Positions 1 to 11,360 of a stretch of 64,000 nt of DNA are shown here, in pieces (within the stretch, counting starts at the first letter, position 1; the number at the start of each line of letters is the position of its first letter). The notes under the pieces are model-generated. The model did not search any database and was not told the DNA's origin. It saw nothing but the letters and a program-made list of their open reading frames with translations. The translations under genes were made by a program, and so were the position numbers. Origin of the DNA: Cardamine occulta (Eukaryota > Streptophyta > Magnoliopsida > Brassicales > Brassicaceae); the NCBI GenBank assembly GCA_028015245.1, contig CM051364.1, positions 27,750,649 to 27,814,648 of the forward strand. Direction: 5' to 3'.

Positions 1-815
1 TTGTTAAATAAATGTATATGTTATATTATACTCCTTGTGTAGGAAATTTAATTGGATCTGATTGCAGAGCAACATCCTCATAAATCAACAAGATTTTGCC
101 TTTTTGTGATATAATTATAACATCTCGTTTTATGCAGTCTTCTTCACTTTTAATTTTTTTTACTTTTTGCCAGCAGGGACAAAGAATTTGCTATCAAGGT
201 CAAGGAAGGTCAAGAATAGCTCCAGCTTCTCTATCATAATTAATTTTCGATTTGTGCTGCAGCTATTACTGATGAGATCATAGTGTAATGATGCTCTGTT
301 GTAGGAGAAAATATATTTAATTGCTCCTCATTTAAATGATACAAAGTAGAACAAGTAAATATCAGCAGAATTGTGCTATAGTAATTTCATTGGGACCCAC
401 TTGATCCCAACTGTTTCCTTGTGTTCTATTACAAGCATTTCAATTCCCATGCATAAATACAAGCACCGAGCAAAAGAGTGTGTGAACCACTACAGATCAT
501 AACACTGCTTTTATTGTTTCTTCATTCGACCAGTTTTTTTTATAAACTATAAGAGTGTTTTCAGTTTTATTAAGCTCACAACACATAGGCATTTTGGTGA
601 GAGCGCTTTCCATTTTAAACCTCAACAACAACACACTTATCTTATCACTTGGTTCAAGGTATTTCATCCTCCCACTATCGGCTCTGCATCTGCTTATATT
701 GAGTAACAAGTCATGTCTCGCTTTAAGTTTAATTTTTTTTTTTTTTTTTGTAGAAGCTCAGAACACAGTTACCGGGAATATATTTGTTTTCTTCTCTCTT
801 TTCAAAATTATCACC
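1..815. other. intergenic region, no gene seen
   Basis: This AT-rich stretch has poly-T runs and no open frame that resembles a protein. In A. thaliana the neighbour on this side of PPA1 is DCL1 (recalled). I looked for the conserved DCL1 C-terminus on both strands and did not see it, so the window probably begins beyond the end of that gene. The short open frames here lack family resemblance and are treated as chance. Confidence 0.5.
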
Positions 816-830
816 AAGCAGCAACCTTCC

Positions 831-1037
831 TTTTCTCCTTGCCTCCATCTTAATTCTTCTTGGTCTTCTTCATTATTTGGTTTGAACACTGCAACCTTCT
901 TCTTGTTTTCGTCCATCAAGAAGTAAGCTCCGTTTGAACACTTACTTCTTGATGGACGAAAACAAGAAGAAGGTGGCAGTGTTCAAACCGAAAAATGAAG
1001 AAGATCAAGAAGAATTAAGATGGAGGCAAGGAGAAAG
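831..1037 (+). repeat. near-perfect inverted duplication, long hairpin (candidate young MIRNA/hairpin-siRNA locus)
   Basis: The left arm at 831-927 is the reverse complement of the right arm at 941-1037, with a 13-nt spacer at 928-940. In the 87-nt core (841-927 against 941-1027) I count four differences, two of which would be G:U wobbles in RNA. The next 10 nt add one more wobble. After a bulge of about 10 nt, similarity resumes (AAGCAGCAACC near 816-826 against 1049-1060). The right arm lies in coding orientation of a PI4K-gamma-like fragment and the left arm is antisense to it. Inverted duplication of a coding gene is an accepted route for the birth of plant MIRNA genes. Transcription and processing are inferred; only the fold potential is seen. 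Confidence 0.85.
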
Positions 1038-1296
1038 AGCAAAACGTGAGGTTGCTGCTTTCCTCTTAGATCACCCCAAGGATGGAGAAGAGGACGGATT
1101 TGGAGGAGTCCCTCCGACAACCATGGTACGGTCCGGTGCATGAACTTTAAAGACCAAAGAGAAACGATGTGGACAAACGGGGTCATTACAAAAGTTCATT
1201 CCGAACCGACCGTGGCACGATCATAGCCACACACTATTTCCATGTAGTTGTGAGAAGAAGACAGGGAGGCCCTTGGAGAATTGAGATCTTATTATG
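941..1296 (+). pseudogene. fragment of a phosphatidylinositol 4-kinase gamma-like gene
   Basis: The frame from the ATG at 952 reads a stretch typical of the PI4K-gamma (ubiquitin-domain PI3/4-kinase) catalytic start: VAVFKP, then EE, then REVAAFLLDHP, then GFGGVPPTTMV. In that family these correspond to the beta-strand carrying the VFKP lysine and the GFA.VPPT.MV element. The frame stops at about 1143. Further traces continue in another frame (a GSLQKFIPN-like segment near 1176-1205), so the copy is broken. The rest of the kinase domain is absent, so it cannot encode a kinase. It probably arrived by gene-fragment capture or duplication and then supplied the right arm of the hairpin. The family call rests on recalled motifs. 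Confidence 0.65.
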
Positions 1297-1318
1297 TTGT
1301 CGTTATGCTTTTTAAGTT

Positions 1319-1427
1319 GTGTGTTGTGCTCTGCTTTTCAAGTTATGTTTTAGTTTATGTGTTGTGCTCTGCTTTTCTAGTTATATGTTACACTCTGCTT
1401 TTCTAGTTATATGTTACTCTGCTTTAT
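1319..1427. repeat. short degenerate tandem repeat
   Basis: About four imperfect units sharing the core CTCTGCTTTT followed by (C/T)AAGTTAT or CTAGTTAT lie at roughly 27-38-nt spacing (near 1328, 1367, 1393 and 1417). The repeat sits just downstream of the kinase fragment. No function is visible. Confidence 0.6.
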
Positions 1428-1941
1428 GCCACTCCTATGGGTTTTATTTTATTTAAGGAACTTACTTCTCTAGTTTGTTAATTTCACCTTAATGAAGGAA
1501 ATATTTTTTTCCCCAAATCTGTTTTCTTTCTCGATCCTTCTTCGAGAGAACAAAGTCAAATATTCCGATGCTGCATTTCAAAAATTAGCTTTTCTATTTA
1601 GATGCTGCATCTAGATTTTTGTTTAACCTTTATCATTTTTTATTATAAAAATCCGAGCTAAACCATAAGTGAACCCAACCTATACTGAAAAACCAAACCG
1701 AATCAAATTTCAAATTTCAATATATAATAACTCTTCAAATAGATTAAACCGAAATCGAACCAAACATTCAAATGCCAAGATCCTTTATAACAAAAATTAC
1801 GAGTTCACAAGGACAAATGATAAGTCCAAAGTCTAGAAGAAAAATGCAGAGAAAAGTATCAATTAGGATCAGATACTCTTCTTATTATCAATGGAAAGCA
1901 ACATAAACAAAGATGTTGCAGAAATATTCCGAGGAAATGCT

Positions 1942-3250
1942 TTAACGTCTCAAGGTATGGAGGATGTGTTCAGCATAAAGGTCCCTGTCATGGAAAAATC
2001 AAATACAAAAGATGCTTTAGTATTACAACTTACAACTTTAGACATCAAGTTTGGTTCTTGATGAAGAAACAGAGACTTACATTGAGTATTGCATAGCTTC
2101 AATAGCAGACTCAGATGGCAGAAAATCATTAACTGCAACTTCCTTGTTCTCGTTTTCTTGTCTGTAAAGAGATTCACGCTTAAGGAAAAACATAATACTT
2201 CCTGAGAAATCCATAGAGACGAATAAGAAGGAACAACGTAGAAAAAAAGGATAAAGTCTTCAAAGAAACGACGGATTTCAGAGAGACGGTGAGGAGGAAG
2301 TTCTTTGATGTCAGTGTAATGCTTATACTCAGGATCATCAACACACACCGCAATGATCTTGTCATCTTTTTCACCCTGAATTCAAGAGAGAAAAACAACC
2401 AAGAATCAATTAAAGTGATTTATAGGATTGGAGTAAGAGACAAAAAAAACAGAGCCTTTTTCATTGATCATCAAGTTAGTTTTAACCTGGTCAATCATAG
2501 GCATTAATCCAATAGCTCGGGCACGCAGAAAACAACCTGGAAGCACTGGTTACTACACAAACAAAAGATATTTGTTATAGCAATTTCAAAATTTTGGTGC
2601 AAAGAGTATATAATAAGTGAAAGAAAGAATCATATACCTGCATGATAACTAATACATCAATTGGATCATTGTCTTCACACAATGTGCGAGGAACAAAACT
2701 GTAGTTGTGAGGGTAAACAACTGATGAGTACAGAATACGATCAACCTGAACAAGAGAAATCCAAAATTTTGATGGTACTGATTTTCTTGTGTTAAAAAAC
2801 GAATTTAACCATTTATAAAAAAGTAATATCTTTTGATGTTATATATATATATAACCTTGATGAGTCCTGTCTTTTTGTCTAGTTCATATTTGACCTTGCT
2901 TCCTTTTGTGATCTCAACAACCTAATTATCATCATCCAAATATCAAAATGATTCAACAATCTAATAAACAAGAATGTCTCCGTACACAATTCTCAAAGCT
3001 TAGAAGAAACTTACCACATTGAAAATCTGTGGAGCTCCAGGTCCTATTTGATCCAGATTTATGAATTAGTTCCAAAATACAACAAACAACAAAGCATAAA
3101 GATACGAAATTTATGATTAGTAATACCAATCTCAAGATCATGCCATGGATGTGCAGCTACGGATCTTCTTGACAAAGATGAGAGAATCCTCTCGTTTAAA
3201 CGAGGAGTTGGTCGCTGCAGCTTCTGCTTCTCTTTCGCTTCTTCACTCAT
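1942..3250 (-). pseudogene. PPA1: soluble inorganic pyrophosphatase, PPA1-like, with disabling lesions
   Basis: Family I pyrophosphatases hydrolyse cytosolic PPi to phosphate. Eight exons can be traced: 3127-3250, 3015-3043, 2856-2921, 2638-2745, 2487-2552, 2255-2375, 2081-2161 and 1942-1984. They give an almost complete product of the family's usual 212 residues, from MSEEAKEKQKLQ to HILHTLRR. The metal-binding EDNDPIDVLV motif is present in exon 4. Several changes look disabling. The first codon of exon 5 is TAA (2550-2552) where the family has Glu (GAA). The donor after exon 6 reads TTATCCTTT instead of a GT or AT start. Exon 7 lacks one A at the start of its KKNENK segment; the exon sum of 638 nt is one short of a whole frame. 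The invariant Gly of HNYGF is Ser. All are G-to-T, G-to-A or 1-nt changes, so sequencing error cannot be excluded. If they are real, the protein ends after about 129 residues. Confidence 0.8.
2162..2254 (-). other. U12-type (minor spliceosome) intron with altered first base
   Basis: The 5' end after exon 6 of the pyrophosphatase reads TTATCCTTT, matching the U12 donor consensus RTATCCTTT at every position except the first. Near the 3' end, TTCCTTAAG (about 20 nt before the TTTACAG acceptor) matches the U12 branch-point consensus TTCCTTAAC. Both signals and the short branch-to-acceptor distance identify a minor-class intron. The T at position 1 should impair splicing. Confidence 0.65.
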
Positions 3251-3281
3251 CTGACAAATCACATTAATCCTAATTAGGGCA

Positions 3282-3302
3282 GAGAGAGAGAGAGAGAGAG
3301 AG
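3282..3302. repeat. (GA)n microsatellite upstream of the pyrophosphatase
   Basis: About ten GA units lie 30-50 nt upstream of the start codon, on the leader side. CT-rich leaders on the coding strand are common in plant genes. No specific regulatory role is shown. Confidence 0.7.
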
Positions 3303-4541
3303 TATCAATCGAATCAAGATACCAAATTTATTGGAAATAACGAATCAGACCCCACAGGAGAAAACGATTCTAAGCATATTTGAGATCAGTAAAGATTCAT
3401 TTATTGGTTAATGAATCGATAAATGGATGAGATTACTAAAGATCTGGGTCAAATCTATTAATTGCTCTATAAACCAGATGCATGGTTTTAGTCTACTATC
3501 CAGTGATTTGAAGAAAAACCCAGAGGATTAAACATCGAAAAGCATCAAACTTTGATATCTAAGAACAAAAACGGAAGGATAAAAGTCATACCTTGGGGTC
3601 GAAAAGAAACAGATGATTTTTTTTTGGTGGTAAGGAAGAAGAGACTTTGGGAGAGAAGAAACAAGTGTGAAGCGTAATTACAAGCGTTAAGGTGTATTAT
3701 GTATTTATGATTAGCGAGAAATACGGATCAACTTCTATAAATCGTATTATACGATTAAATATCATTTTCATTCTTTTGACTATACACTACAAATTTTATT
3801 TTATCATGATTCTTTTTGTTATACGGATGATGTAATTTTTCATATTTAGATGACTCTGAATAATTTCTTTGTAAACTCATTTTAAAATTAACAAAAATAG
3901 AGGTTAAACAAAAAAAAAGTTGCCGCTTTAATCGCGTGTTTTTCATATGCTTTTAAAATATTTATCAACACCACGAATTTAAGATAAGATAATGGCAAAA
4001 TCTAAAATGTAAAGAGAGTGGACAACGTAAGATGAGATTAGCGGTCACAAAAATGGGCCTTAGGCCTAAATTTAAGCTGTACTTGGGTCCCAGTAGTGAG
4101 AATCTTAAACCCAGCCGAATACCTTTGGCAAGGCAAATGAGCGCCTTCAAGTTAAAAACAAAAGAGAGAAGGCAGCATTATGGAAGAAACCTTCAAAGTT
4201 GAAACTTTTCTACAATTCATCATATCATTCTAAACTATTTGATCTCATAAAATATACAGAATTCAGAAAAAGAAAATAGTGAAGACACAAATCCATTGCT
4301 TAAATGTTTAATTAACAGTAGCAGACATATAGACCAGAAGTAGCAGACAGACAGACACAGACACGTATTAGTAATTATGGTACAGAAATTAACATGACCA
4401 AAGAAATGTTCTGATGGATTAAAAAAGACCAAAAAAAGTCTTTCTCATGAAGATTGAAGAAGCAATTACTAACACTAGATATAAAAGATATTTGGTAAAA
4501 AAATGTGGATTTTTTCTTTTACCTCAAACTCAAAAGGTCTG
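3303..4541. other. PPA1 promoter side and LHY 3' flank, no gene seen
   Basis: This interval holds the presumed leader and promoter of the minus-strand pyrophosphatase (toward about 3700) and the 3' untranslated region of LHY (from 4541 downward). TGGGCCTTA and TTGGGTCCC occur around 4053-4093, resembling promoter site II (TGGGCY) elements, but their gene is unclear. Open frames here are short and unrecognised. Confidence 0.4.
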
Positions 4542-7476
4542 TTATGTAGAAGCTTCTCCTTCCAATCGAAGCCTCTTGCAGACTTTTTCATCACTTTGAT
4601 TGTTCGTGTTCCCAACTTGGCTCTCTTTTACTTCCATTGAACATCTCTTGTATGGCTTAAACCCTGTTTGTCTCGTTTTAAGACCCATCATTCCTACCCT
4701 TTCTTGGTCTGCATCACAAGAATCTTGAATCTTGAAATTAGGAGCCAATGAATTTGACGTGTCACTTTGTTTCCCATTCACATTCTCTGCCACTTGAGGA
4801 GGTGAAAAGCTTTGAGGCAATCTTTCTCTTGCAAAGAGAGCCTGAAACGCTATACGACCCTGAGACAATTTTATGAATACAACAGTGTTAGTTCCCCCCC
4901 AATAATTCAGCAAAATTCATGAAATCATTGGTTTTTGTTTTACCTCTTCAGAGACTTCCTTCCACGAATCAGTACTTGGGTTGTTGTTGTCTCTGATTTT
5001 AATCCTACGGTTACTTAACTCAACAACATCAGGTTGATTTGCTTCTGTCTCCTTCACATCTTCTTTATCTTTCTCCATCTTATCTAATGCATCTGTTTCC
5101 GCATCGCTCCCTGAAGGTGTGTTTGAGCCACAGGATGAGCGATCCGCCAGCTTTTTCTTCTGGGCAGTGTTTGAATCATGCACCGCATCAGTAATAAGAA
5201 CCTCCTCAACCTTATCACCATTGGTTTTTGAGTCACTATTTAGCTTGGTCACTCCAGTCTCCTCTGAATCGTCAGATGATGAAGCTGGAGATTTTGAAGC
5301 CAAGTTTTGATCTTGCAGAGCTGTGCTTTGTTTCTCAAGCGGTAGTTGTACATTTTCCACGGTATCCATCTCAGTCATAGCTGGAGTTGGAACTGCAACA
5401 TTTGGTAATGGAACACATGTAATTGGAGTTGGAGCACATACAGGAAGAAGTCCATGAGAAGCCCACCAAGCAGTTGCAGCAGCGACTGTAGCAGCAGCAA
5501 TGGCAGCTATACTTGGAGGAGAAGAGCTCATTTGCATTGATGAATCTCCAGAATTCCCAACATTAGCATAAGGCCAGACCGAAGCAGCGAAGGTGGCTGC
5601 AGCATGAGCTGCAGGATTCTGTAGGAGAGTTGACATAATAAGATTGGAGAAAGTAGATGAAATCTGGAGAAACGAACGGTAATCATCCTGTGAATGACAA
5701 GCTGGAAAAGCTTGATGAGAAGTTGTTGTAGTAGTAGTAGCAGATGATGTTGTAGCTTGAAGTTTTGCATGCCCGTGAATTTCTTCTCCCATTGGATGAA
5801 ACATGAAGCCTTGAGTTACCGTACCTGAGGGATGATTTTGAGGGCATTTTGCTATATTCCCATTTGCCTGGAAATGCCAAGGGTAGTTCTGCACACTGTG
5901 CATGGTATCATCTTCACCATCTCTGACTTTGTTCTTCTTGGGAACACCTTGAACTTCGTTGTCCACATTTGAGGTCTTGCTTGTTTCATTATCGGCACTT
6001 CCCTGTTCAAAATCGGAATGCAATTCATGCTACAGAACTTAAAATGCAGTATTCATCATGTTCTTGGAGTACAATTATATACCTTTCTTGGAGTTACTTT
6101 CATTGGTAAGGGAAACTTGTTCACAGTAGAAACCCCCGAGCAGTTATCATCTTGATTGTCTTTTCCAGTTGATGTTTTCTAACCGGAAAAAGAAACATAA
6201 GAAGAAACAACAAAATAATAGAGTGAAGAAGAGAAAGATTAGGAACAAACCTCAGACAACGGCATTTTTTCCAAATCCAAGATCGCCTGATTACAATGTG
6301 AAGAAGAGGCCGACGATACAAGTTTTGGATCTTTTGCTGATGATACTTGTGAGGAAGATGTACCATTATTCCCAGGTTTTCGAGAATAAGGAGTATTCGG
6401 TTTTCGTTTAGGACGAGGAGGTGGAATTTCTATGTCCAGAGCTTGACAAACAGGAATGCCTTTAGCTTCAGCTTCTTTCTCTAGCTGAAAGTAAACCAAA
6501 AACTGTGAGCATTTTCCAAACTGGAGATAGAAAAATGCAGCTCAGATGTAAAATCCTGAGACTCATGAAATTGAACGTAACACCCGAGGTTCAAAAAAGT
6601 CATATACTGACCCGAATTTTTCGGGGTAGAGACGATAGAGTTACTTCATGTCCTGTCCTATAGTGCAAGGAGGTTTGGTTTTCCATTTGGTTGGCTAAAA
6701 GAATCCATGCAATTCCATTATTTCATCGACTTTACTGAATATGGGACGATTGTGTGATGCAAATGCAATGCTAGTTATATTAGCTTGAACCTCTCTTATG
6801 GTCTCAGAGAATAAAGCTCTTTTTATTCTAACAGTAAGTTTTCCAGTTGGACAATTTGTGATCTCGAGTAGTTACAGAGCAAAATGACAAAGGTAAAACC
6901 GATATTTCTACAAGCCAACCAACCAACACTAAAACAGAACACAGACAGTGATAGGCAACGTCTAAACATGGTCATGGATCGATATAAGTTAATTGAAATG
7001 TCTTAAAAAGATTCGAAAGGATCAACTTACCTTTGTGAAAAACTTTTGTGCATGACTTCTGATCTGAACAGCAGTCTTTGTTCCAATATGTTCTGCACAC
7101 ATAATAAAAAACAAAAAGAACAAAAGACTCCCAATTAAGAGGAGATAAAAGAATATAAAAACTTCTAAACAAAGAAGAAGAAAAAACTCCCAATTAAGCA
7201 TAGAAAAGCTAAATGTTTTCGACCTTCGATTCGTTGCCAAGCTCGCCCATAAAGCCTCAAGGCTTCAAGAAACCTCTCATGCTCATCCTCTGTCCATCGT
7301 TCTCGCTGCTTTGTTATTGTATATGGCTTTCTTGCCTATTCATCCCAAAACACACACCAAATCTTAACACAACAACAATCCAAACATCTCAAACAACCAA
7401 AAATACCAATCTTAAAGCATCTTTTCATTAAGAATACCTTAGTTAATAAATCGTCTCCAGATGTATTAGTATCCAT
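4542..7476 (-). CDS. LHY: LHY, single-MYB (REVEILLE/CCA1-type) circadian clock transcription factor
   Basis: LHY is the morning-expressed nuclear repressor of the plant clock and partners CCA1. Seven coding exons join in frame: 7438-7476, 7224-7335, 7031-7092, 6251-6484, 6083-6178, 4944-6002 and 4542-4859, giving about 639 residues (A. thaliana about 645). The start reads MDTNTSGDDLL. Exons 2-3 encode the SHAQKFF-type MYB repeat (KPYTITKQRERWTEDEHERF, then TKTAVQIRSHAQKFF). Exon 4 begins LEKEAEAKGIPVCQALDIEI. Exon 6 carries the long Ser/Ala-rich middle (AAATFAASVWPYA, AAATVAAATAWWASHGLLP, RSSCGSNTPSGSD). The last exon has GRIAFQALFARERLPQSF, TGFKPYKRCSMEVKES and the terminal EGEAST. These features separate LHY from CCA1. 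A short segment before LKTRQTGFKPYK is missing relative to my memory of A. thaliana. Exon 5 has two possible in-frame donors (after 6095 or 6083). Confidence 0.95.
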
Positions 7477-8280
7477 AACAGGATCTTAGCAGCAATACGC
7501 TGCTTCAAATCCTCTCAAACAAGTAAAGTATAATAAATAAACCATCTTTGATCTCCCCAAACATCAAAGTTTCCAAATTGCAAAGCCGTTGTGATGACCT
7601 CTTTAGATTCTAAAGAAACTGCAAAAGAGAAAGTATTTTATGAGAAATATTTATCCACACCACACACACTTAAGATTCAAAATTTGAAATATAAAAGAGA
7701 AATCTTTTTCTAAGTCCACCGTGAAACAGTCGCTGCTTCTCCAGCAGAACTCAAAAGAATTCTCCTTTTTTCTCAAAAAGCCTCACCCAAACGAATCCAT
7801 CGCAGCCAAAACCTTACATCATCACAAATCTTCATATTAGTTCATTTAATCACTAGATTTGTTATTTTATTTTCTCAGCAACCAAACAGAGATTTTCAGA
7901 TGTAAGAGTAACCCTAGAAATTGCTAATAATGTAATATATATATACCCTTGAGAGTAGCCATGAAGGAGCCAAGTATGCAATCTGAAATGGAAACTAGAT
8001 CATCTCACCGGAAACTCGTCGGAAAAAAAAATCAGAGACAATCTTGAATTGTTTTTGACAGAGTGGAAAAGAGATAGAGAAGGAAGAAGAAGATAACTGA
8101 AGAAGAAGGAAGACTGTTTTAGGATGAAGAAGACTGAAAGAAGAAAGCCAGAATCATTCTCAGCCACAACAATCTTCCCCTAATTTTCTTCAATTTTTTG
8201 GAAAATTATTATGTATTTTTTATTTGAGGCTGAAACAGCACCAAGAGTATAAATGGCAAAAACAAAAGTCACTGGAGATC
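7477..8280 (-). other. LHY leader region
   Basis: The region upstream of the LHY start codon to the G-box is AT-rich with CT-rich tracts on the minus strand and no credible protein. A. thaliana LHY has a long, intron-containing leader (recalled). Splice signals here were not resolved. Confidence 0.4.
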
Positions 8281-8282
8281 GA

Positions 8283-8288
8283 CACGTG
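8283..8288 (-). promoter_or_regulatory. G-box (CACGTG) in the LHY promoter
   Basis: A palindromic CACGTG lies about 0.8 kb upstream of the LHY start codon, just beyond the inferred leader. LHY and CCA1 promoters are known to be regulated by G-box-binding bHLH and bZIP factors. Its use here is inferred from position. Confidence 0.55.
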
Positions 8289-10359
8289 GTGAGATTGTAG
8301 TGGCTATTTACTGCACTTTTTGGTATCTCTCCCAAGTTGCTTCTCTTCGAGCCAGAAGTCTCCATTGTTTGTAAAGCTCACGTAGGCAAAAGCGAGCGTG
8401 GGGTCCACTGTGCTTGCGTGTCGGTTTTGTGAAACATTTCTATAAGGGCCGTTGGATCTGGGCTTGTTAAAAGGACATTGTATGGGCCTCAATATTTAGT
8501 CTCAAAATCTCCCAGTTAACCAAAAAAAAAAGTTTGACTTTTTAATAGTCCAACGGGCTTTTCATGGGCCTATTATCATTATCGTTAAATGCATTTCATT
8601 TCTTTAGACAAAGAGGGATGTCTTTATTGCGTTGATAGTCAAAAACTCTAAACATCATAATAATGAATATATTAAACAACTCTCTACGTTGATGTTTCAA
8701 GTTCCAGACTTCGAATAAGAACATTTATTTGAAAAAATATCTCACATTCTCTCTCCTTAAACAGTAGAATACAACAATTATTTGAAAAAATACAATAACA
8801 ACCATATTACTAAATTAAACTTGCGACCTAGAGTCGTTATCATTATTATTATAATTATGGCCTTCGTTATCCATTCGAGAAGACAATGTTGTTGATGCTT
8901 CCGTTTCTTTGGTCTTACCCCACAAGAACACGTAGAGACCCATTACTGCTATTACTGATCCAATCACACTGTACAACCAAAGTTTAAAAATTGTAATTAA
9001 TTAGTGTTATATGAACATGGTCCTAGAAATATACATTTACATATACAAAAACTATATGAACAAAAAAAATTAATTAATTTGATAGAGATGATCGATGAAA
9101 TAATTACCTTCCCACGTATAAAGGAGTATGTAAGATTAGGAAATCGAAGAGAGTAGCCGAAATGAGAGTCATTGGAGTAAATGTTGATGCGAAGACAGCT
9201 CCTAATTTCTGTATACCCCATGTTGTTGCTACCGTCGACATTGCTTGTCCAACCACTCCCTATTATATATACGTGTATGTATGATCACAGTCGTGTCTAT
9301 TTTTAACGAAGTGTTAGACAATTTTTTCAAATTTTTTGACAAACATGCATGACAATTATTATCAAAAGAAAGACAACTTAAAACCATGCATGTCACTGTT
9401 TCCAAATTGTGAAAAACAAAAAAACTAAGAAAAGCATATTAGTTGTAAACCATTATATAGTACTATATAATGGTTTATTGAAACAGAGAATCTTTAGTTG
9501 ATGACAATGACAGTACCCATTATGATTAGAGAAACATAGGATGGCATCAACGTATTGGTGGTTATATTAATTTGATTATTATTATATAATTCCGGCTTTT
9601 ATAGTAATAACACCAAAGTTTCTGAAGGTTTTGCCTAGTAACTTTATAATTTGTAAAATCAATTTTAAAGTCCCTTTTAAACTATATGATATTAACTTAC
9701 AGCGTATATGATGACGGTGATCACAAATCTATCGTCGATTACCCAATCTTGAACGTCTCTGCTCTTGTAAAGACTCAAGAGAGCACATTGAAACGCCGCG
9801 AAAACCGACATGAGACAAGTACTTGAGTATTTGCAAGGATATTTAATGTTTAAACTCCCTTGAAACAGCATCCATAGAGACAGCAACGTGGTTCCTATGG
9901 TTGCGTAGAGGCATCCAAGAATCCAATTCTTGCTCTTGTCTTGATCGTTGTTCTTGTGGTGAGGAGCCTCAAGGTGGGAGTGAGGGTTTGATATCTGAGG
10001 GCCTTTGTAAAATGTTAAGAACATTGCTCCACATATACATATTAATGTTCCCGTCATCTTCAGCATCCCTGCTTTGGTCTTTAGATTCTTTACATTTTCA
10101 GTCCTGAAAAAAGATATATTTTAAGTACTTTTTTATAATTCGAGAATATGAGTTAAATTTCAAAATATTGTTTTGTTCTTTTACTTTTAACGGTATAAAA
10201 AAAGAAGAAATTAAATCTAAATAATACTCTATATATATAAAACAATGGATAGATAAAATTGAAGCTGATTCAACGAATCTTTCTATAGTTTCTATAGTTT
10301 ATACGCATCGATCTTTCTATAAACTAGTTTATAATAATGCAACGTCCTATAACAAAGAC

Positions 10360-10877
10360 CAGGACCGTGCCTAGGAAGGAAAATTTTAAACATTCGTCTA
10401 GGGCCATGTTTTATTTATAAAATTTTAGAGCCCTAAATATCAAAATATTAAGTGATCTAATGGTTTTAAAGTTACCTCAAAGTATATTCCTATTCAGTTT
10501 CAAATCTTTATCATTGGTTTTTTAAATCTTTCATTGTTCATAATTAATTTTTGCGGTCAATACATGTTTATTTTCTTGTATTTGCCATACTTTTTATTTT
10601 CATTCACTCTTTAATTACTCTTACTTATAAATTTTATCAATAATTTATTTTAATTATTTTTTACAAATATAATTTAAAAAAAATTAATTTAGTTTCTTTT
10701 ATGATTCTTTTATAGTTTTTTTCTTAGAAAATATTATTCACAAATTTCATAATTCAATATCATAATCATATAGAAAATATATTAATTACAGTTATTTTAA
10801 TCTTAAAATTAGTATTAACAAATCATGTAGAATATTATTATTTTTAGTTTAGGGTCCTAAAATTTCTAGGAAGAGTT
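10360..10877 (-). mobile_element. hAT-like non-autonomous element, copy 1 (intron 3 of UMAMIT copy A)
   Basis: This segment is, over most of its length, the reverse complement of the element at 30446-30964. One end reads CAGGACCGTGCCTAGG, matching the CAGRRCC...CCTAG termini of the second copy. The other end diverges after CCTAAAATTTCTAGG, so it is probably truncated or decayed. No coding sequence is present. The hAT assignment comes from the second copy's 8-bp duplication and CAGGG-like ends. Confidence 0.6.
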
Positions 10878-11321
10878 TAAAATTTCTAGAAAAACTATAA
10901 AAGAGAGACTCAATGATGTATAGTTACGTATAGTTAAAGTAACTTATTAATGGAAATCAGAATCATCCAGCACAACAAATAATAAAAATATTATTTTATC
11001 AATATCGGTAATACTTTCGTTGGTGGGGTTTGGTTGAAATATAGAGGATAAATGATACAAAGAAGTTAGATGGTTCCATCGTTACCTGAAAATAAGGGCC
11101 AAAGCGAAGGTGATTGCAGGCAACATGCTCACCAAAGCACACGTAACTGTTGCTGACGTGTACGACAGACCAAGCAAAAAGAAAAATTGCATCAAACTTG
11201 CCCTGCCAATTTAAACCCAAAAATAAATTTAAAACTAATAATAAAGAAAAAAATAACGTAACATATAATATATCTTATTATATAAAAGAGAATGATTCAA
11301 AGTTAGTAACTCGCATGATCG

Positions 11322-11360
11322 TGACACGTGTCAATTAAAATTATCAGATTTTGACACGTG
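11322..11360. promoter_or_regulatory. pair of G-box palindromes near the Helitron 5' end
   Basis: TGACACGTGTCA (11322-11333) is a perfect 12-bp palindrome with a CACGTG core. A second CACGTG lies in TTGACACGTGTTA at about 11351-11363. Both are within 90 nt of the Helitron 5' terminus. They may act in transposition or as G-boxes; neither is shown. Confidence 0.5.

Noticed and set aside
1..815. 3' end of DCL1 expected next to PPA1
   Set aside because: No conserved double-stranded-RNA-binding C-terminus was found on either strand; the gene may lie just outside the window.
934..1143. 69-codon plus-strand frame as a real gene
   Set aside because: It is a fragment of a kinase domain with a broken continuation and no promoter or 3' part, so it is treated as a pseudogene and hairpin arm.
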